A stretch of DNA of 64,000 nt from Macrothele yani (taxonomy: Eukaryota; Arthropoda; Arachnida; Araneae; Macrothelidae): assembly GCA_039090855.1 (NCBI GenBank), contig CM076990.1, positions 195,243,232 to 195,307,231 of the forward strand, in the 5' to 3' direction. The first letter of the stretch is position 1, and each line of letters begins with the position of its first letter. Shown here piece after piece: positions 41,591-51,785 of this stretch. The notes under the pieces are model-generated. The model was not told the DNA's origin. It did no database searches and saw only the letters and a program-made list of their open reading frames with translations. The translations under genes and the position numbers were made by a program.

Positions 41591-43085
41591 TAATCAATAA
41601 GACTGTATAAAAATGATTTAATGCTACATAACAGCAAATGTTTTTATAAGAAAACCTAGGAAATTCATCAAAAATATTGGTTATGGATGCATAAAAAAAT
41701 ACAAAAATATTTTTTTGAAATAGGACTGTTGAAAGCACAAAATAACAGATTGAAATATATTGTTACACCAGCTAGAAGGCAGCGTATCTTGAAATTAATA
41801 CTCGGGGGTAATGTTGATTGTGGTTAGAACTAGCCAGTTCTAACAGTGATGCAGAAAAGATTTTTCTAGTATGATTTGTTGAAAATGAGGCATTCTCAAA
41901 CAAAAAATCGAAATTTAGCAATCAAATGGTGAAAATGGTGCATCGAAAAAACTGCAGAGGTATAGTGAAAAGTGGTCATAGCTGTGGAAATCGTATGCAA
42001 CAAGAATTTTCCAAATTGGACATATCAGCAGAGCTAGGTGATATAACCAAAAATGGAGATATAGCTGGATTTGGAATCAAAGCTCATATCAGCTGTTGGA
42101 AAAATTGTATTTTTCATTAAAAACAAAAAGGGGAAAAATGACTAAGTAAAAGAAAAGGTTTCAAATGCATGGAATTTCCCCCCCCCCCATAACTAGAGGT
42201 ATCAGATGCAAATATAATTTTTAAAACATAGCATGTGCTATATTGCCTAATGCAAATACACTTTTACGTCATCTCGCAGAAATGCATGTTTGCTCCACCT
42301 ACCGGCATGCGGTTCAGCATCTTTTCCTTATCCCAAAATTCCCAAACCGAAAACCTTCGAGAGCTGACATGACATCACAAATGAAAAATTGCAGGATGCT
42401 TCGGGAAGATTTCCAGGCGTTAGGAAAGTCTGAGCGACAGTTACAACACGTGACCTCAGCTACCCAGGGTAGGGTTCTGAGGGTCTGTTCTATTGTAGCG
42501 ATGAGAAAATCCATTCAACACACTAAAGCAATCCATTTCCACTAATTCGTTCGTTGACATTTCCTGTGAACTATTTCGGCAAGGAATGACTCGCGAATCG
42601 ATTCTGAGTCGTATTCGTTTTGTCGTTCGTTGAATCCGGTAAAAGATTTTTGCAGAGAATTACTGTTGCGAATAGGTTCACTGTCGGACCCGTTCGTGCA
42701 GCTCGTTGACTCTTCCAGTTTAAATAACAATTTTTGCATAAATTTATTTTTAAATCTTGCAGAATCCCCCCTTCCCCCACTAGTTTTAGATAAGTTGGAT
42801 TCAAAACGTTCATGAAATTCATTGTGTTTTCAGTTTTTTATACTTGTGAGACAGGTTACGTTTTCTGACCGAAACATGAACCTCACCGAGTCAGCTTGGA
42901 TGTCTGTCACATTTGATGTCTAGTGATAAGTTATTCTGACAGATTAATTATTTGAGAGAATGGACTGTTTTGCAGAATCGGTTATTTCATTGAACAATCG
43001 TTGGCAAACGACTCAGTTTGCTGATTCGTTCTCGCACGAATCGTTCGCGAACGGTGAAAATCTTCCAAATACGTGGAGACAATGT
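41591..43085. other. No supported gene; palindrome-rich CpG-containing stretch
   Basis: From about 42540 the sequence is rich in short palindromic words such as CGTTCGCGAACG and GAATCGATTC. A C run lies at 42179-42188. The pattern is reminiscent of subterminal repeats of a DNA transposon, but no ends could be defined. Confidence 0.4.
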
Positions 43086-43228
43086 AAATCGACAAAGTAA
43101 TCGCTCTTTCCATGTTTTTCTTTAATTAACACACATCAACCGAAAAATTGTATTTTGACACCGCTGGGATCGAACCCCAGATCTTTCGATAACTAGCCGA
43201 GTGCATTCGCCTTACGCTACGGTGGCCA
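43086..43228 (-). repeat. tRNA-like element, left arm of inverted pair
   Basis: The complement of 43157-43227 reads like a tRNA: GTAGCGTAAGGCGAATGC (D arm with A box), a 5-bp anticodon-type stem, and GGGGTTCGATCCC (B box). The acceptor stem is imperfect. Flanking sequence (43086-43156) is also mirrored in the right arm, so the repeat is larger than a tRNA and is probably a tRNA-derived SINE or a duplicated tRNA gene. Confidence 0.6.
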
Positions 43229-43317
43229 AAACAGTCCACGGCGCTAGTTGCTGAGCCCATCCCTACGGATTTGCGAAGTCAGATGGTGACAGATAAACAC
43301 ACATAACGCCATGGATG

Positions 43318-43459
43318 GTTGGCACTGTAGCGTAAGGCGAACGCACTCGGTTAGTTATCGAGAGATCTGGGGTTCGATCCTAGCAGTGTCGAAATACAAT
43401 GTTTCGGTTGCTGTGTGTTAATTAAAGAAAAACGTCGAAAGAGCGATGACTTTGTCTAT
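43318..43459 (+). repeat. tRNA-like element, right arm of inverted pair
   Basis: Core 43320-43389, about 70 nt. GGCACTG pairs with CAGTGTC as an acceptor stem (one G-T). GCGT/ACGC forms a D stem, CTCGG/TCGAG an anticodon stem with loop TTAGTTA (would-be anticodon AGT), and CTGGG/CCTAG an imperfect T arm with B box GGTTCGATCC. No CCA, and the T loop is offset from the canonical form. It may be a tRNA-Thr-like pseudogene or SINE head rather than a functional tRNA. Confidence 0.55.
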
Positions 43460-44835
43460 TTACGTTCGCGAACGACTTTAATTTCTTGAGATATAAAATT
43501 AGTGTTGGATTTAGTGTTTAGATTTGGTTCCATACCCAGTCTATGTCATTATTTATATAGGTATACCGTATGAAAATACTGCAAAGCCCCAAAAAATCCG
43601 AAATCGTAGACACTTTCGGTCCCAAGCATTTTGGATAAGAGATGCTGAACCTGTACTTTTGGACAAAGTTTTAACTATCGAAGGCAGAAAGAATTGTTCT
43701 GACCTTTCTTTTAGGTCCACCTAGTGGGGAAACTGTGCATTACTGAAATTCGAAAACGCAGGAACCATCGTTCCCGTCGTTTAGTCTTGTCGAAAGCAAA
43801 AAGAAGTTTTGTATTCCAGGAATCAGATGCTCAGAAATCATGACTTTAACGAACGGACCTAATTGATATTAAAAACACGTTTTTTTTTTTTTTTTTTTCA
43901 AAAGATGTGTGAAAAATTGGCACGAACAGATAGCTTACTATCGTTGTAAAAGAAGTAAAAAAGAAGAGGGGGGGTCAAATTTTTTATTCTACGTTTAGTG
44001 CCAAGTAATCACGTAGTTCAGTATGAATAATTGAACAGAACAGCACCGCAAAGTATGCCCGCGCTTAAGCCGCCTTTCCAAATGACGCCGCAGGTAGTTC
44101 TCAGTATTTCAGTAGTGAGGGTAATTTTGTTTTCTCCCATTTCTCATTCTTGATGTCCTCAAAAAGTTACGGCGTTCAGGGAGTGGTCAAATATTTGACC
44201 TACACCAGGCAGGTATGATGAGTAGGCGGTGAGTTCCGGCGGAATTCCCGTGCTTCTACTCTGAAGATTTTTTTTTCCCTGTGCAAGAAATTCAGAGGAA
44301 AAATAAAGTAATAAAATTAAAAAAAAAGGGTGACGGAAGGGGGGCTTTGTAGTTTTGTAAAGGGGGGGGGGGGGGGGCTTTACTACTGTATATAGTGCAC
44401 GAATAAAAAATATTTCCATAATTCCTCTTATCTCTGTAACATCTGCGGTTTTCACCTTCAATAAAACTCTCTTGAGCGAAGCTAAAGAAAAAAGAAGAAA
44501 CCTGTTTCGTTTCGCGAGATGTGACGTTGAACCTACATTCGTTACGAAGCTTGACCCTCCTCCTCCTTTGCCAGCAGAAAGTATTCTTAGCTTGACGGCT
44601 GCCATGTGACTCAACACACCGTCTGGCAACAACTCCGAGCGGATATCGCCAGCTTTTCTTTGATTTTCTTCCGTTCCAAGTGTTTGTGTCGAATGAAGGT
44701 TCCGGCCATCCGAAGATACATCTGCAGATTTTAGTTTATTTTTTGCCATTGTCTGGGCAGTTGTCATTGCTCCTGTTCATCTGGCTATAATTTCGGAATT
44801 CTAAAAATCGCCTTTCGAGATTGGTTTCGTCAACA
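43460..44835 (+). other. Unassigned; probable promoter and 5' UTR region for gene 2
   Basis: Moderately CpG-rich toward 44000-44835, with runs of T (43880-43898) and G (about 44362-44377). An in-frame TAA (44788-44790) upstream of the ATG at 44836 supports that start. A long antisense open frame (44767-44159) is probably a by-product of composition. Confidence 0.35.
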
Positions 44836-44921
44836 ATGCAGAGAAAATCATCCGATCTGCAGTTAGTTGTGCAAGAATATCTGGATGTAGATTGGACTTC
44901 TGTCAAATGTTACTTACGACG
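44836..44921 (+). CDS. Candidate first coding exon of host gene 2, product unknown
   Basis: ATG in a reasonable context (CAACAATGC) with an in-frame stop just upstream. It encodes MQRKSSDLQLVVQEYLDVDW, TSVKCYLR and two further bases (CG), then a G|GTAAGA-type donor at 44922. The peptide looks like a normal soluble protein and has no resemblance to the mobile-element frames. No downstream exon is firmly identified. 62357-62466 is a possible but weak phase-compatible candidate. I do not recognise the family. Confidence 0.45.
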
Positions 44922-45728
44922 GTAAGACACGTGAAATTTTACTTATTTGTTGTCGTTTCCACCGTAGTGAAGCTTTTGTTTTGTTCCGTTTTGGCACCTA
45001 GTGTGTTACGTTCTGTATCTTCGGAGAGGAACGGATGCCCATTTCTTTGTTTAGCTGGGATGTCAATAAAAAGCACTGACATGCGTGTAAGAAATGATTG
45101 AAAATATGAAGTAAAAGAGAAACAGAAAACATATTAGTGAAATTAATAAAGCTTTATAATTAGAGCAAGTGAAAGAACTTTTGAACAATGCGATGATGCA
45201 GGATTGTGGCCCACAAAGGATTCGTTAATAGAGGTTGGCCCAAAATCTTGAAAATGCAAATAAGAATGCACCAGAGAAAACATCTTCCAAAATATTGGGA
45301 ATTGATTAACATATCTTTGCCATATTAAAGTGGGTTTCCAGTTATTCATAAAATATATGTTTAAAAACATATAGAAATATATTTTAAAATAAGCAGTCAT
45401 ATAGAAATATATTTTTATAATAAGCAGCCAATAACAAAGAACCAAAGACCAAGTGATACCTCACGGGGAGAGCATGGGCCCCTGGGCCACCCACATTGAG
45501 TGCGCCACTGATGCAGGAACTAAAATAACATAAATAAGTGAAAAATGTAGGAAATGTCAAAAATGCGAACAAAATGCAGGAAATGTCAAAAATGCGAACA
45601 AAATGCATTAAAATGTAGCTCTGAAAATGACTCCGCTAAGTTTTTTTTTTTTTTTGTAAGTATACGATTTCGTTTAAAGTGGGAAGAATTAATTAATATC
45701 TTTGGAAATGTATCATGAAAATTAATGA
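44922..45728. other. Unassigned; short tandem repeats
   Basis: Includes a 28-29-bp unit (GCAGGAAATGTCAAAAATGC plus GAACAAAAT) repeated about twice at 45548-45606, and a ~37-bp unit around AATATCTTTGGAAATGTATC repeated on either side of the SINE fragment. No gene recognised. Confidence 0.45.
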
Positions 45729-45788
45729 GCGACTGCTTATAGCCCATTGAATTGCTCACGGTGGTCGTTAAACCTCCGAGCAAAAACA
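45729..45788 (+). mobile_element. SINE1, 60-bp 3' fragment
   Basis: GACTGCTTATAGCCCATTGA and GCTCACGGTGGTCGTTAAAC match the 3' part of the SINE at 48148-48376. It is flanked by AAAATTAATGA on both sides (45718-45728 and 45789-45799), though this word is also part of a local tandem repeat. Confidence 0.72.
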
Positions 45789-45960
45789 AAAATTAATGAA
45801 TTAATATCTTCGGAAATGTGTCGTGAAAATTAATGAATCAATATCTTCGTATATGCATTGGCTTCCGTGCAAGCAGATTTTTTTTTTTATTATTTTTCTG
45901 CGGAGGAGCGCTTTATTTAACGCTTACGATGTAGTCATCGGTACAGTAACTTGAAAATTG

Positions 45961-46035
45961 CATCACCGGGAAACAGTAATCGAACTCGTATCTCGCAATT
46001 CTCGTTTGAGCATGCTACCGTTACGCCGCCCTAGA
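45961..46035 (-). repeat. Degenerate tRNA-like sequence
   Basis: The complement reads GGCGTAACGGTAGCATGC, then an anticodon-like region, then GAGTTCGATTACTG with a B-box core. Acceptor pairing is poor. Likely a decayed tRNA-derived SINE head. Confidence 0.35.
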
Positions 46036-46756
46036 CAACGAGTCTCTCCAAGCAATGAAATCGGGATATGCGAGTCCGATTCCTGCCACTGAGCGATATA
46101 ATTTTCAATTTCTGTAGTGATGGTTACATGGCAAACTGAAATACGAGGCTTCCGGAAAAAAACAAAAAAATCCCTCATTAATGAAAGAACAAAAATGTTT
46201 GCTGAATGTTTCCACTAGGATTCTTATTTGTGTAGCAGGCAGCTAGAATATTTTTTATTTTTTTTTATTTTTATTTGGGTTTACTGGAAGTTTGTGGAGA
46301 ACAGGCTTGTGAAGTAACACATTTTCCTCGCTTTATATGAAAGCTGTTGAATTATAACACTTAATTCAAAATAATGCCGTTTAATTGATTTTAACATAAT
46401 TTACGTTAAGAATTAATTTAATGATTTTCCATCGATGTATTTCATGGACACCATTAGCATTCCGGAAAACTTCCTCCTAACATGTGTGGTCTTCCGGTGA
46501 CTATAGTGTTTGTGTTTGGAAATCTTTTGCATTCACACAATGTTTTCACACGCCGTATTTTCATCGTCAGTATTTCCTCTCTATTTCCCGCCCCACTCAT
46601 TCCCTCAAGATGAGGACGCGAGCGCGTGCGTCTCTGTGAACGTGAGCGATTATCAATCTTCGTACCATTGCATTGTTTATATTGTGTATGACTAGATGTG
46701 TGAATCAGAAAGTTGTCAGAATAACTGTTTTAGTTCTGAAAAATTATGATTGCTCA
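46036..46756. other. No supported gene; GC-rich patch
   Basis: Mostly unassigned. Around 46570-46650 is a CpG-rich stretch (GAGGACGCGAGCGCGTGCGT) of possible regulatory character, without other support. Confidence 0.3.
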
Positions 46757-47488
46757 TATATATCATCATCATCATTGTCAACCATTATTAATCTACAGCT
46801 GGACGGTCTCCCAAAGTTTCTTCCACAACGGTCTGTCTTGTGCCAGTCTTTTGCATGTTACTCCCGCGTACTTTCGAATTTCATCCACCCATCTCCTATG
46901 TGGTCTTCTTCTGGTTCTTTTCCTGTCCCTTGGTATCCAGTCTAGAATTTCAGCTATCCACCTATGGTCTGTCCTTCTGGCAATATGTCCAGCCCATTGC
47001 CATTTCAGGGATTTTACTCTGATCATGATGTCTTCCACTCTTGTCATTTTTCTGATCCACGAGTTCCTCTTCTTATCTCTCCTGGTTACACCAAGTATGC
47101 ACCTCTCCATTCTTCTTTGAGTTGTCTGCAGCCTTTGTATGCCTCGTTTACGTAGTTAAGGCCCACGTCTCTGCACTATACGTAAGCACTGGAAGGATGC
47201 ATTGATCAAACACTTTTCTTTTAAGACATAATGGCATTTGCTCTTGAAAATTATATTGTTTCTTCCAAAAGCTCTCCAGGCAAGTTTTATACACCGATTA
47301 ATTTCTTCATCAATGTGATCCTCACTTGATATCTGCTGTCTAAGATAAATGTAGCTATCTGTTATCTCCAGCTTTTACCCATCAATCGACAAATCTTCAT
47401 TTCTTGTAAAAACATTGTACATCGCTTTTGTCTTCTGAAAGTTCATTTTTAATCCCACTTCTTTACTCTTGTCAGCAAGTTCCCGGAT
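46757..47488 (-). pseudogene. RTE-A LINE, 5'-truncated 3' copy
   Basis: A TCATCATCAT tail, then 3'-terminal coding sequence. One minus-strand frame (47110-46793) gives RNSWIRKMTRVEDIMIRVKS and WAGHIARRTDHRW. Further right are the complements of the LCLKRKVFDQCILP and LKMNFQKTK regions with indels. It breaks off near 47488 within the ELADKSKEV equivalent. Confidence 0.87.
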
Positions 47489-48134
47489 ATTCGGGGGCGG
47501 GGTAGTGGTTGCTTTCCTCTTCCATGGGCATCGTGCGAAGCTATTGGCACCTTAAATTTGTGTTGAATTCGTAATTTATCGAACACTTTTGTGTACCATG
47601 CAGGTCTTTTAAAAACGATACGTGCTTGTAATATCACTTTTTATGTTTGTCTGTTCACCCGCTTTCTAAGCTTAGAAAAATATTCTCAAAAATGTCTCTT
47701 TTCGCCTGATAGCGCGCACGAGGAATAACTCACCACGTTCGAATTTTTGTGATATACTGTTTTTCCGCTGTGTAGCGTAAAACATATTATTTTTATAGTT
47801 GGTGCGCAGAAAAGTCAGATTAGAAAAAATTCTTTTGGTATTCGACTTCTGGAACTATGAACAAACTTACACATGCAGTTGAGCATAATAAAATTTATGA
47901 TATTCGATACGCAGAGGAAAAAAAAAAAATAACCATGGAAAAGAAAATCCGCAAAAACTGTAATAAAAACATACCCATGCGGAGGTTTCTTATGCCAGAA
48001 CAGAGAAAGTTACTAGATTACTGATCAGCAGAAGACAATACTTCTGCGACACAAATTTAAATTCTCATTCGAGGGAGGCGAAGTTTGATAATTATATTGA
48101 AGATGATGGCATGTGATGAAATCAAAATATGTAC
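47489..48134. other. No supported gene
   Basis: Unassigned AT-rich sequence between an RTE-A 5' truncation point and the SINE target duplication. Confidence 0.4.
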
Positions 48135-48147
48135 ATGCAACTTTCTG

Positions 48148-48376
48148 CCGCCCCGGTGGCGCAGTGGTCTAAGGCGCTGGCCTATGATCATTCGTCCGTA
48201 AGGGGTCCGGGTTCGAATCCCGGTGAGGCATGGATGTTGTGTTTGTCTTACGGCACTGGCTCTCTCCCTTCCCTGGAACCAGTGACCCTAAATTAGGGAC
48301 GGGCGACTGCTTATAGCCCATTGAGTTGCTCACGGTGGTCGTTAAACCTCCAATCAAAAAAAAAAAAAAAAAAAAA
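48148..48376 (+). mobile_element. SINE1, complete young tRNA-derived SINE
   Basis: The head contains a pol III A box (TGGCGCAGTGG, about 48157-48167) and a B box (GGTTCGAATCC, about 48209-48219), with a tRNA-Leu/Ser-like layout including a long variable region. The body has GCCCATTGAGTTGCTCACGG, and the element ends in a run of about 20 A. A perfect 13-bp target duplication, ATGCAACTTTCTG, lies at 48135-48147 and 48377-48389. Pol III transcription and LINE-driven retroposition are family knowledge; the partner LINE is not shown by the sequence. Confidence 0.92.
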
Positions 48377-48389
48377 TGCAACTTTCTGT

Positions 48390-49030
48390 TCTTATTTTTA
48401 GCGTATAGTTTCTAATTTATTGTATTATTTAGAGTTTCCTACATGCATGAAGAAAATTATGTGGAGTTACTGAGCATTTACCATTATAGATTTACCGCTT
48501 TTAAAAGACGCTAAGATGTCCGGTGAAATAGCGAATTTCTTGTAATAACATCGTAAAAAGAAAGAATGATTAGTATAATGTGTGCTCTTCGTGATTATGA
48601 TTTATATTAATGCGACCACAATAATACTTAAAACGACTTTTATCCACCATTCTACTTGTATTTTAAAGGTAAGAAAAATACTAGCCACTGAATGGTTTCG
48701 TTATAATAGGGGGAGGGGGTAAAGCCAGCGGTTTCAATTTCTTCGCTAGCTCCTATACAGTGTCCATGGTAATCCCATCTTCCTCTTGAGTTGTTCCTCA
48801 TTTCATACTCTTAATTGCATAGGCAACTTCTGATGAGAGAACTGGAGGCGCTTTAGAGCTTCTATATTTATTTTTTGTCTGTAATTTTATTTGCATTCGA
48901 TTTTATATCTGATCTGTTCTCCTAAAATGCTTTTTGACTTGTGAAATGAGCTGTGAAGAAGTGACGATTGTTTGCGTTCTTTCAAATTGCGAAAAGCGCT
49001 GAAGCTTCCCGTAATTACAGACAAGTTTGT
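48390..49030. other. No supported gene
   Basis: Unassigned AT-rich sequence preceding the 146-bp repeat family. Confidence 0.4.
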
Positions 49031-49690
49031 AAAATCATGCAATGCATGGATTATAATACGCTTTCCAACATACCAGAAATCATTACTCAAGTTATGAGAA
49101 TGATGGCTGTGGAATAAATCTCGGTCTGTGCCCTGATCTTTGATCCCATTTCGATGATATTCAACAGAACCGGTTCGGTATACGTCCGAAATAACATGAT
49201 AAAGTTCTGTTGCAATCGAAGCATTTTTACGTAAGTTATGATGCATAAGGGCTATGGAATAGATCCCGCTCCTGTGTCCTAACCCTTGACCCCATTTCGC
49301 CCATTTTCAATAGGATTCGTCTTCAGGCAGGCCCCTACAACATACTAACATTTCATCCAAATCGAAGCATTTTTACGTAAGTTATGACGCATAATGGTGA
49401 TGGAAGTGATTCCGCTCCCATGTCCTGACCTTTGACCCCATTTCTCCCATTTTCAATAGGGTTTGTCTCCAGGTGGTCCCCTACCACATACTAAAATTTC
49501 ATCGAAATCGAACCTTTTTTACGTTAGTTATGACGCATAATAGCAGTGGAATGGATCCCGCTCCTATGTACTGACCTTTGACCCCATTCACCCAGTTTCG
49601 TTCACTTTAAATAGGGTTCCTTCCCAGGTGAACCCCTACCAGATACTAAAATTTCATCGAAATCGAACCATTGGTACGCGAGTTATCGTG
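49031..49690 (+). repeat. ~146-bp tandem repeat, about four copies
   Basis: Units start GTAAGTTATGACGCATAA and contain TGACCTTTGACCCCATTT, TTTTCAATAGGGTTCGTC and AAATTTCATCGAAATCGAAC. Starts at about 49231, 49377 and 49523 give exact 146-bp spacing; the first copy (from about 49031) is more diverged and the last slightly longer. Similar low-copy sequences are seen in several invertebrate genomes, though I cannot assign a named family. Confidence 0.78.
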
Positions 49691-49900
49691 CGGACGGACA
49701 TACGCACACAACGCGTGACGTAATGAGGCAGATGGGAATCGCGACCATCGGCTCGCAAGAGTGTGACGTCATGAAACTTTAATAGGATCCACACACAACG
49801 CGTGACGTAATGAGACAGATTGCGTGACCGCGCGCCAACATCTCAATCGCGAGCTTGTGACGTCATAAGATTTCTAAGCATGTGTAACATTATGGAACGA
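49690..49900 (+). repeat. Direct duplication with TGACGTAA/TGACGTCA words
   Basis: Two ~105-bp copies, each with ACACAACGCGTGACGTAATG, then TGTGACGTCAT. The TGACGT words resemble CRE-type sites, but repetition makes function unclear. Confidence 0.6.
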
Positions 49901-50036
49901 CGCCATGACACTAAAAACGTGGTAATTCGGGGTGGTTATTTAACCCACTAAACGAAGTTTCCTATAGTCGAGATCAAGCTAAATCGATTTCTAGTACCAG
50001 AAAACGGTAGGTTAACGACTTTCATCAAAATAAAAT

Positions 50037-50093
50037 GTACATACATACATACATACATACATACATACATACATACATACATACATACATACA
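50037..50093. repeat. (CATA)n microsatellite, about 14 units
   Basis: An uninterrupted ACAT/CATA run. The same 4-bp repeat forms the tail of RTE-B copies, but no RTE-B sequence is visible next to it here. Confidence 0.95.
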
Positions 50094-50109
50094 AGAATTG
50101 CTACTTTAA

Positions 50110-50546
50110 GGTGGACGTCAAGTAATTTTGCTTCCTATACTTCCAATGGAAAAACTTCTGTACACATTTTCTTCACAATTAATGCATTCCCAATGATGAA
50201 AATTTGAACATCGATTAAAATAGCTTCATTTCATAACTTCGAATACTTAATATTTTCTAAAACATAACCGTAATTATGCAATCCAACATTTATTTGTCCA
50301 CTGACGTCATCAAAGTACAGGTCGCGCCATCTTTTCTCTGGTTTCAACACCACTAAAGGAAACGTTATTGTTTTTTAATATAATTATGCTTATGTTTTAG
50401 AAAATGTTAAGTATTCCAAGTTATAGTATGAAGTTATTTTAATCGATGTTAAAATTTCCATCCTTGGGAACACGCTAATTGTGAAGGAAATGTGTACAAA
50501 AGTTTTTCCATTGGAAATATAGGAAGCAAATTACTTGACGTCCACC
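50110..50546. mobile_element. piggyBac-type MITE with ~200-bp terminal inverted repeats (437 bp)
   Basis: TTAA at 50106-50109 and 50547-50550. The left end GGTGGACGTCAAGTAATTTT is mirrored by the right end AAATTACTTGACGTCCACC, and pairing continues for about 200 bp (TTGGGAA/CCATTGG and ATAACTTCGAATACTTAA regions). No coding capacity. TTAA target choice points to the piggyBac superfamily by inference. Confidence 0.78.
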
Positions 50547-50559
50547 TTAATAGTGTGGG

Positions 50560-50870
50560 ATAAGGGAGATGGAATGAATCCCGATCCTATGTCCTGACCT
50601 TTGACCCCATTTGTCCCATTTTCAATAGGGTTCCTCTCTAGGTGGTCCCCTACCACATACTAAAATTTCATCGAAATCGAACCATTTTTACGCACGCTAT
50701 GACGCATAAGGGCAATTGAATTGATCCCGCTCTTATGTCGTGACCTTTGACCCCACTTCACCCATTTTCAATAGGGTTCGTCCCCAGGTGGTCCCCTACC
50801 ACATACTATAATTTCATCGAAATCGAACCATTTTTACGTGAGTTATCGTGCCGACAGACGGACGGACGGA
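50560..50870 (+). repeat. ~146-bp tandem repeat, two further copies
   Basis: The same unit as 49031-49690, resuming after the microsatellite and MITE, and ending with GAGTTATCGTGCCGACAGAC then a GACG-rich tail, parallel to 49680-49700. Confidence 0.75.
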
Positions 50871-51057
50871 AAAAGCTGGAGCATATACGCTTCTTCAACC
50901 TACGGTTGGAAAGCTTAAAAAACGAAGCTGTCAAACTTCGCGTCTTTGACTCACGTAGCTGAAATTCGAAAAAAAAAAAAAAATTCTGCAAATAAATATT
51001 AAGAAGTTATTTATACTGTATATTAAAATTTATGTAATTAAAAAACACTCCCGCCTA

Positions 51058-51600
51058 ATAAAAAAGTAAAATTCACCAGAAAATGTACTTACCACAATCT
51101 CCAAAAAATCATTGAAAAGTTCAATATACAGTATAGGTAAGGCTTGCTCTATGTTTCATTTGTAAGATTTTTTTTTCACAAATTAGACAGTTACAAAAGG
51201 ATATCTTATTTGCGTAAAGAATTATTTACAACTTAAGATGCAACTGGGGGCTCTCATACATCGGAGAAAGAAGTCTTCAAATGACTCATGTGGAGAAGCA
51301 TAAAGTAGTAATAAAAAACTGTGTCTAATTGAACCGGATTATTGGCTGACAGGCATTTAAAAGCCACATTAATTGACAGACAAAAGAGAGAGTAGCTACA
51401 AAATGTATTAGTATGATTTTAAGTTATTGAACCTCAATAAGAGATTGCAAAAGTCAGTTAAAAGGAGAACTTGACATTGAAGGGGTGAGGCTGGGTAGAA
51501 TTCGGTCATCAAGAATCGTGCTTATTGTTACCGAAAGAACAATATGATCCCCAATGGTTAACTCTAACCGTAACGGAGACAGCAAATTGTGGTACTGAAA
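51058..51600 (+). pseudogene. Penelope-like fragment PLE3 (GIY-YIG part)
   Basis: Plus-strand translation VKFTRKCTYHNLQKI parallels VKFTRKISYHKGLFEAL of PLE1. Further on, CNWGLSYIGERSLQMTHVEK and HKVVIKNC parallel its CSCGLSYIGE and EHKAAIKNC. The Cys-X-Cys is altered to C-N-W. The GGTTAACTCTAACCGTAAC stretch near 51558 resembles the CGGTTACGG repeats of PLE1. Fragmentary and diverged. Confidence 0.72.
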
Positions 51601-51785
51601 AGCTGATGAATAAGTCGCGTTCGGAAATTTGCAAATCAAAATAAAAAACTGCGTTCCAGTGGAAAACCCATGCAAACTATACAATGCTGTCATATATACG
51701 TATTGTCGAGGTGAAACGTAACAGTATGTCTAATTACTGGGATGAATTTAACGGAAACCGGAAGCAAAAAGAGTTTCGAGATGTA

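Noticed and set aside
44159..44767. 202-codon minus-strand open frame as a gene
   Set aside because: It covers a G run translated as poly-Pro and low-complexity tracts, resembles no family, and lies just upstream of the plus-strand ATG at 44836. A divergent gene cannot be excluded but is not supported.
46570..46650. CpG-rich stretch as a promoter
   Set aside because: No start codon with splice support, TATA/Inr arrangement or conserved motif was seen; mentioned only as a patch.
49690..49900. TGACGT sites as true CREB-type regulatory elements
   Set aside because: They occur inside a direct duplication belonging to a repeat family, so their repetition needs no regulatory explanation.
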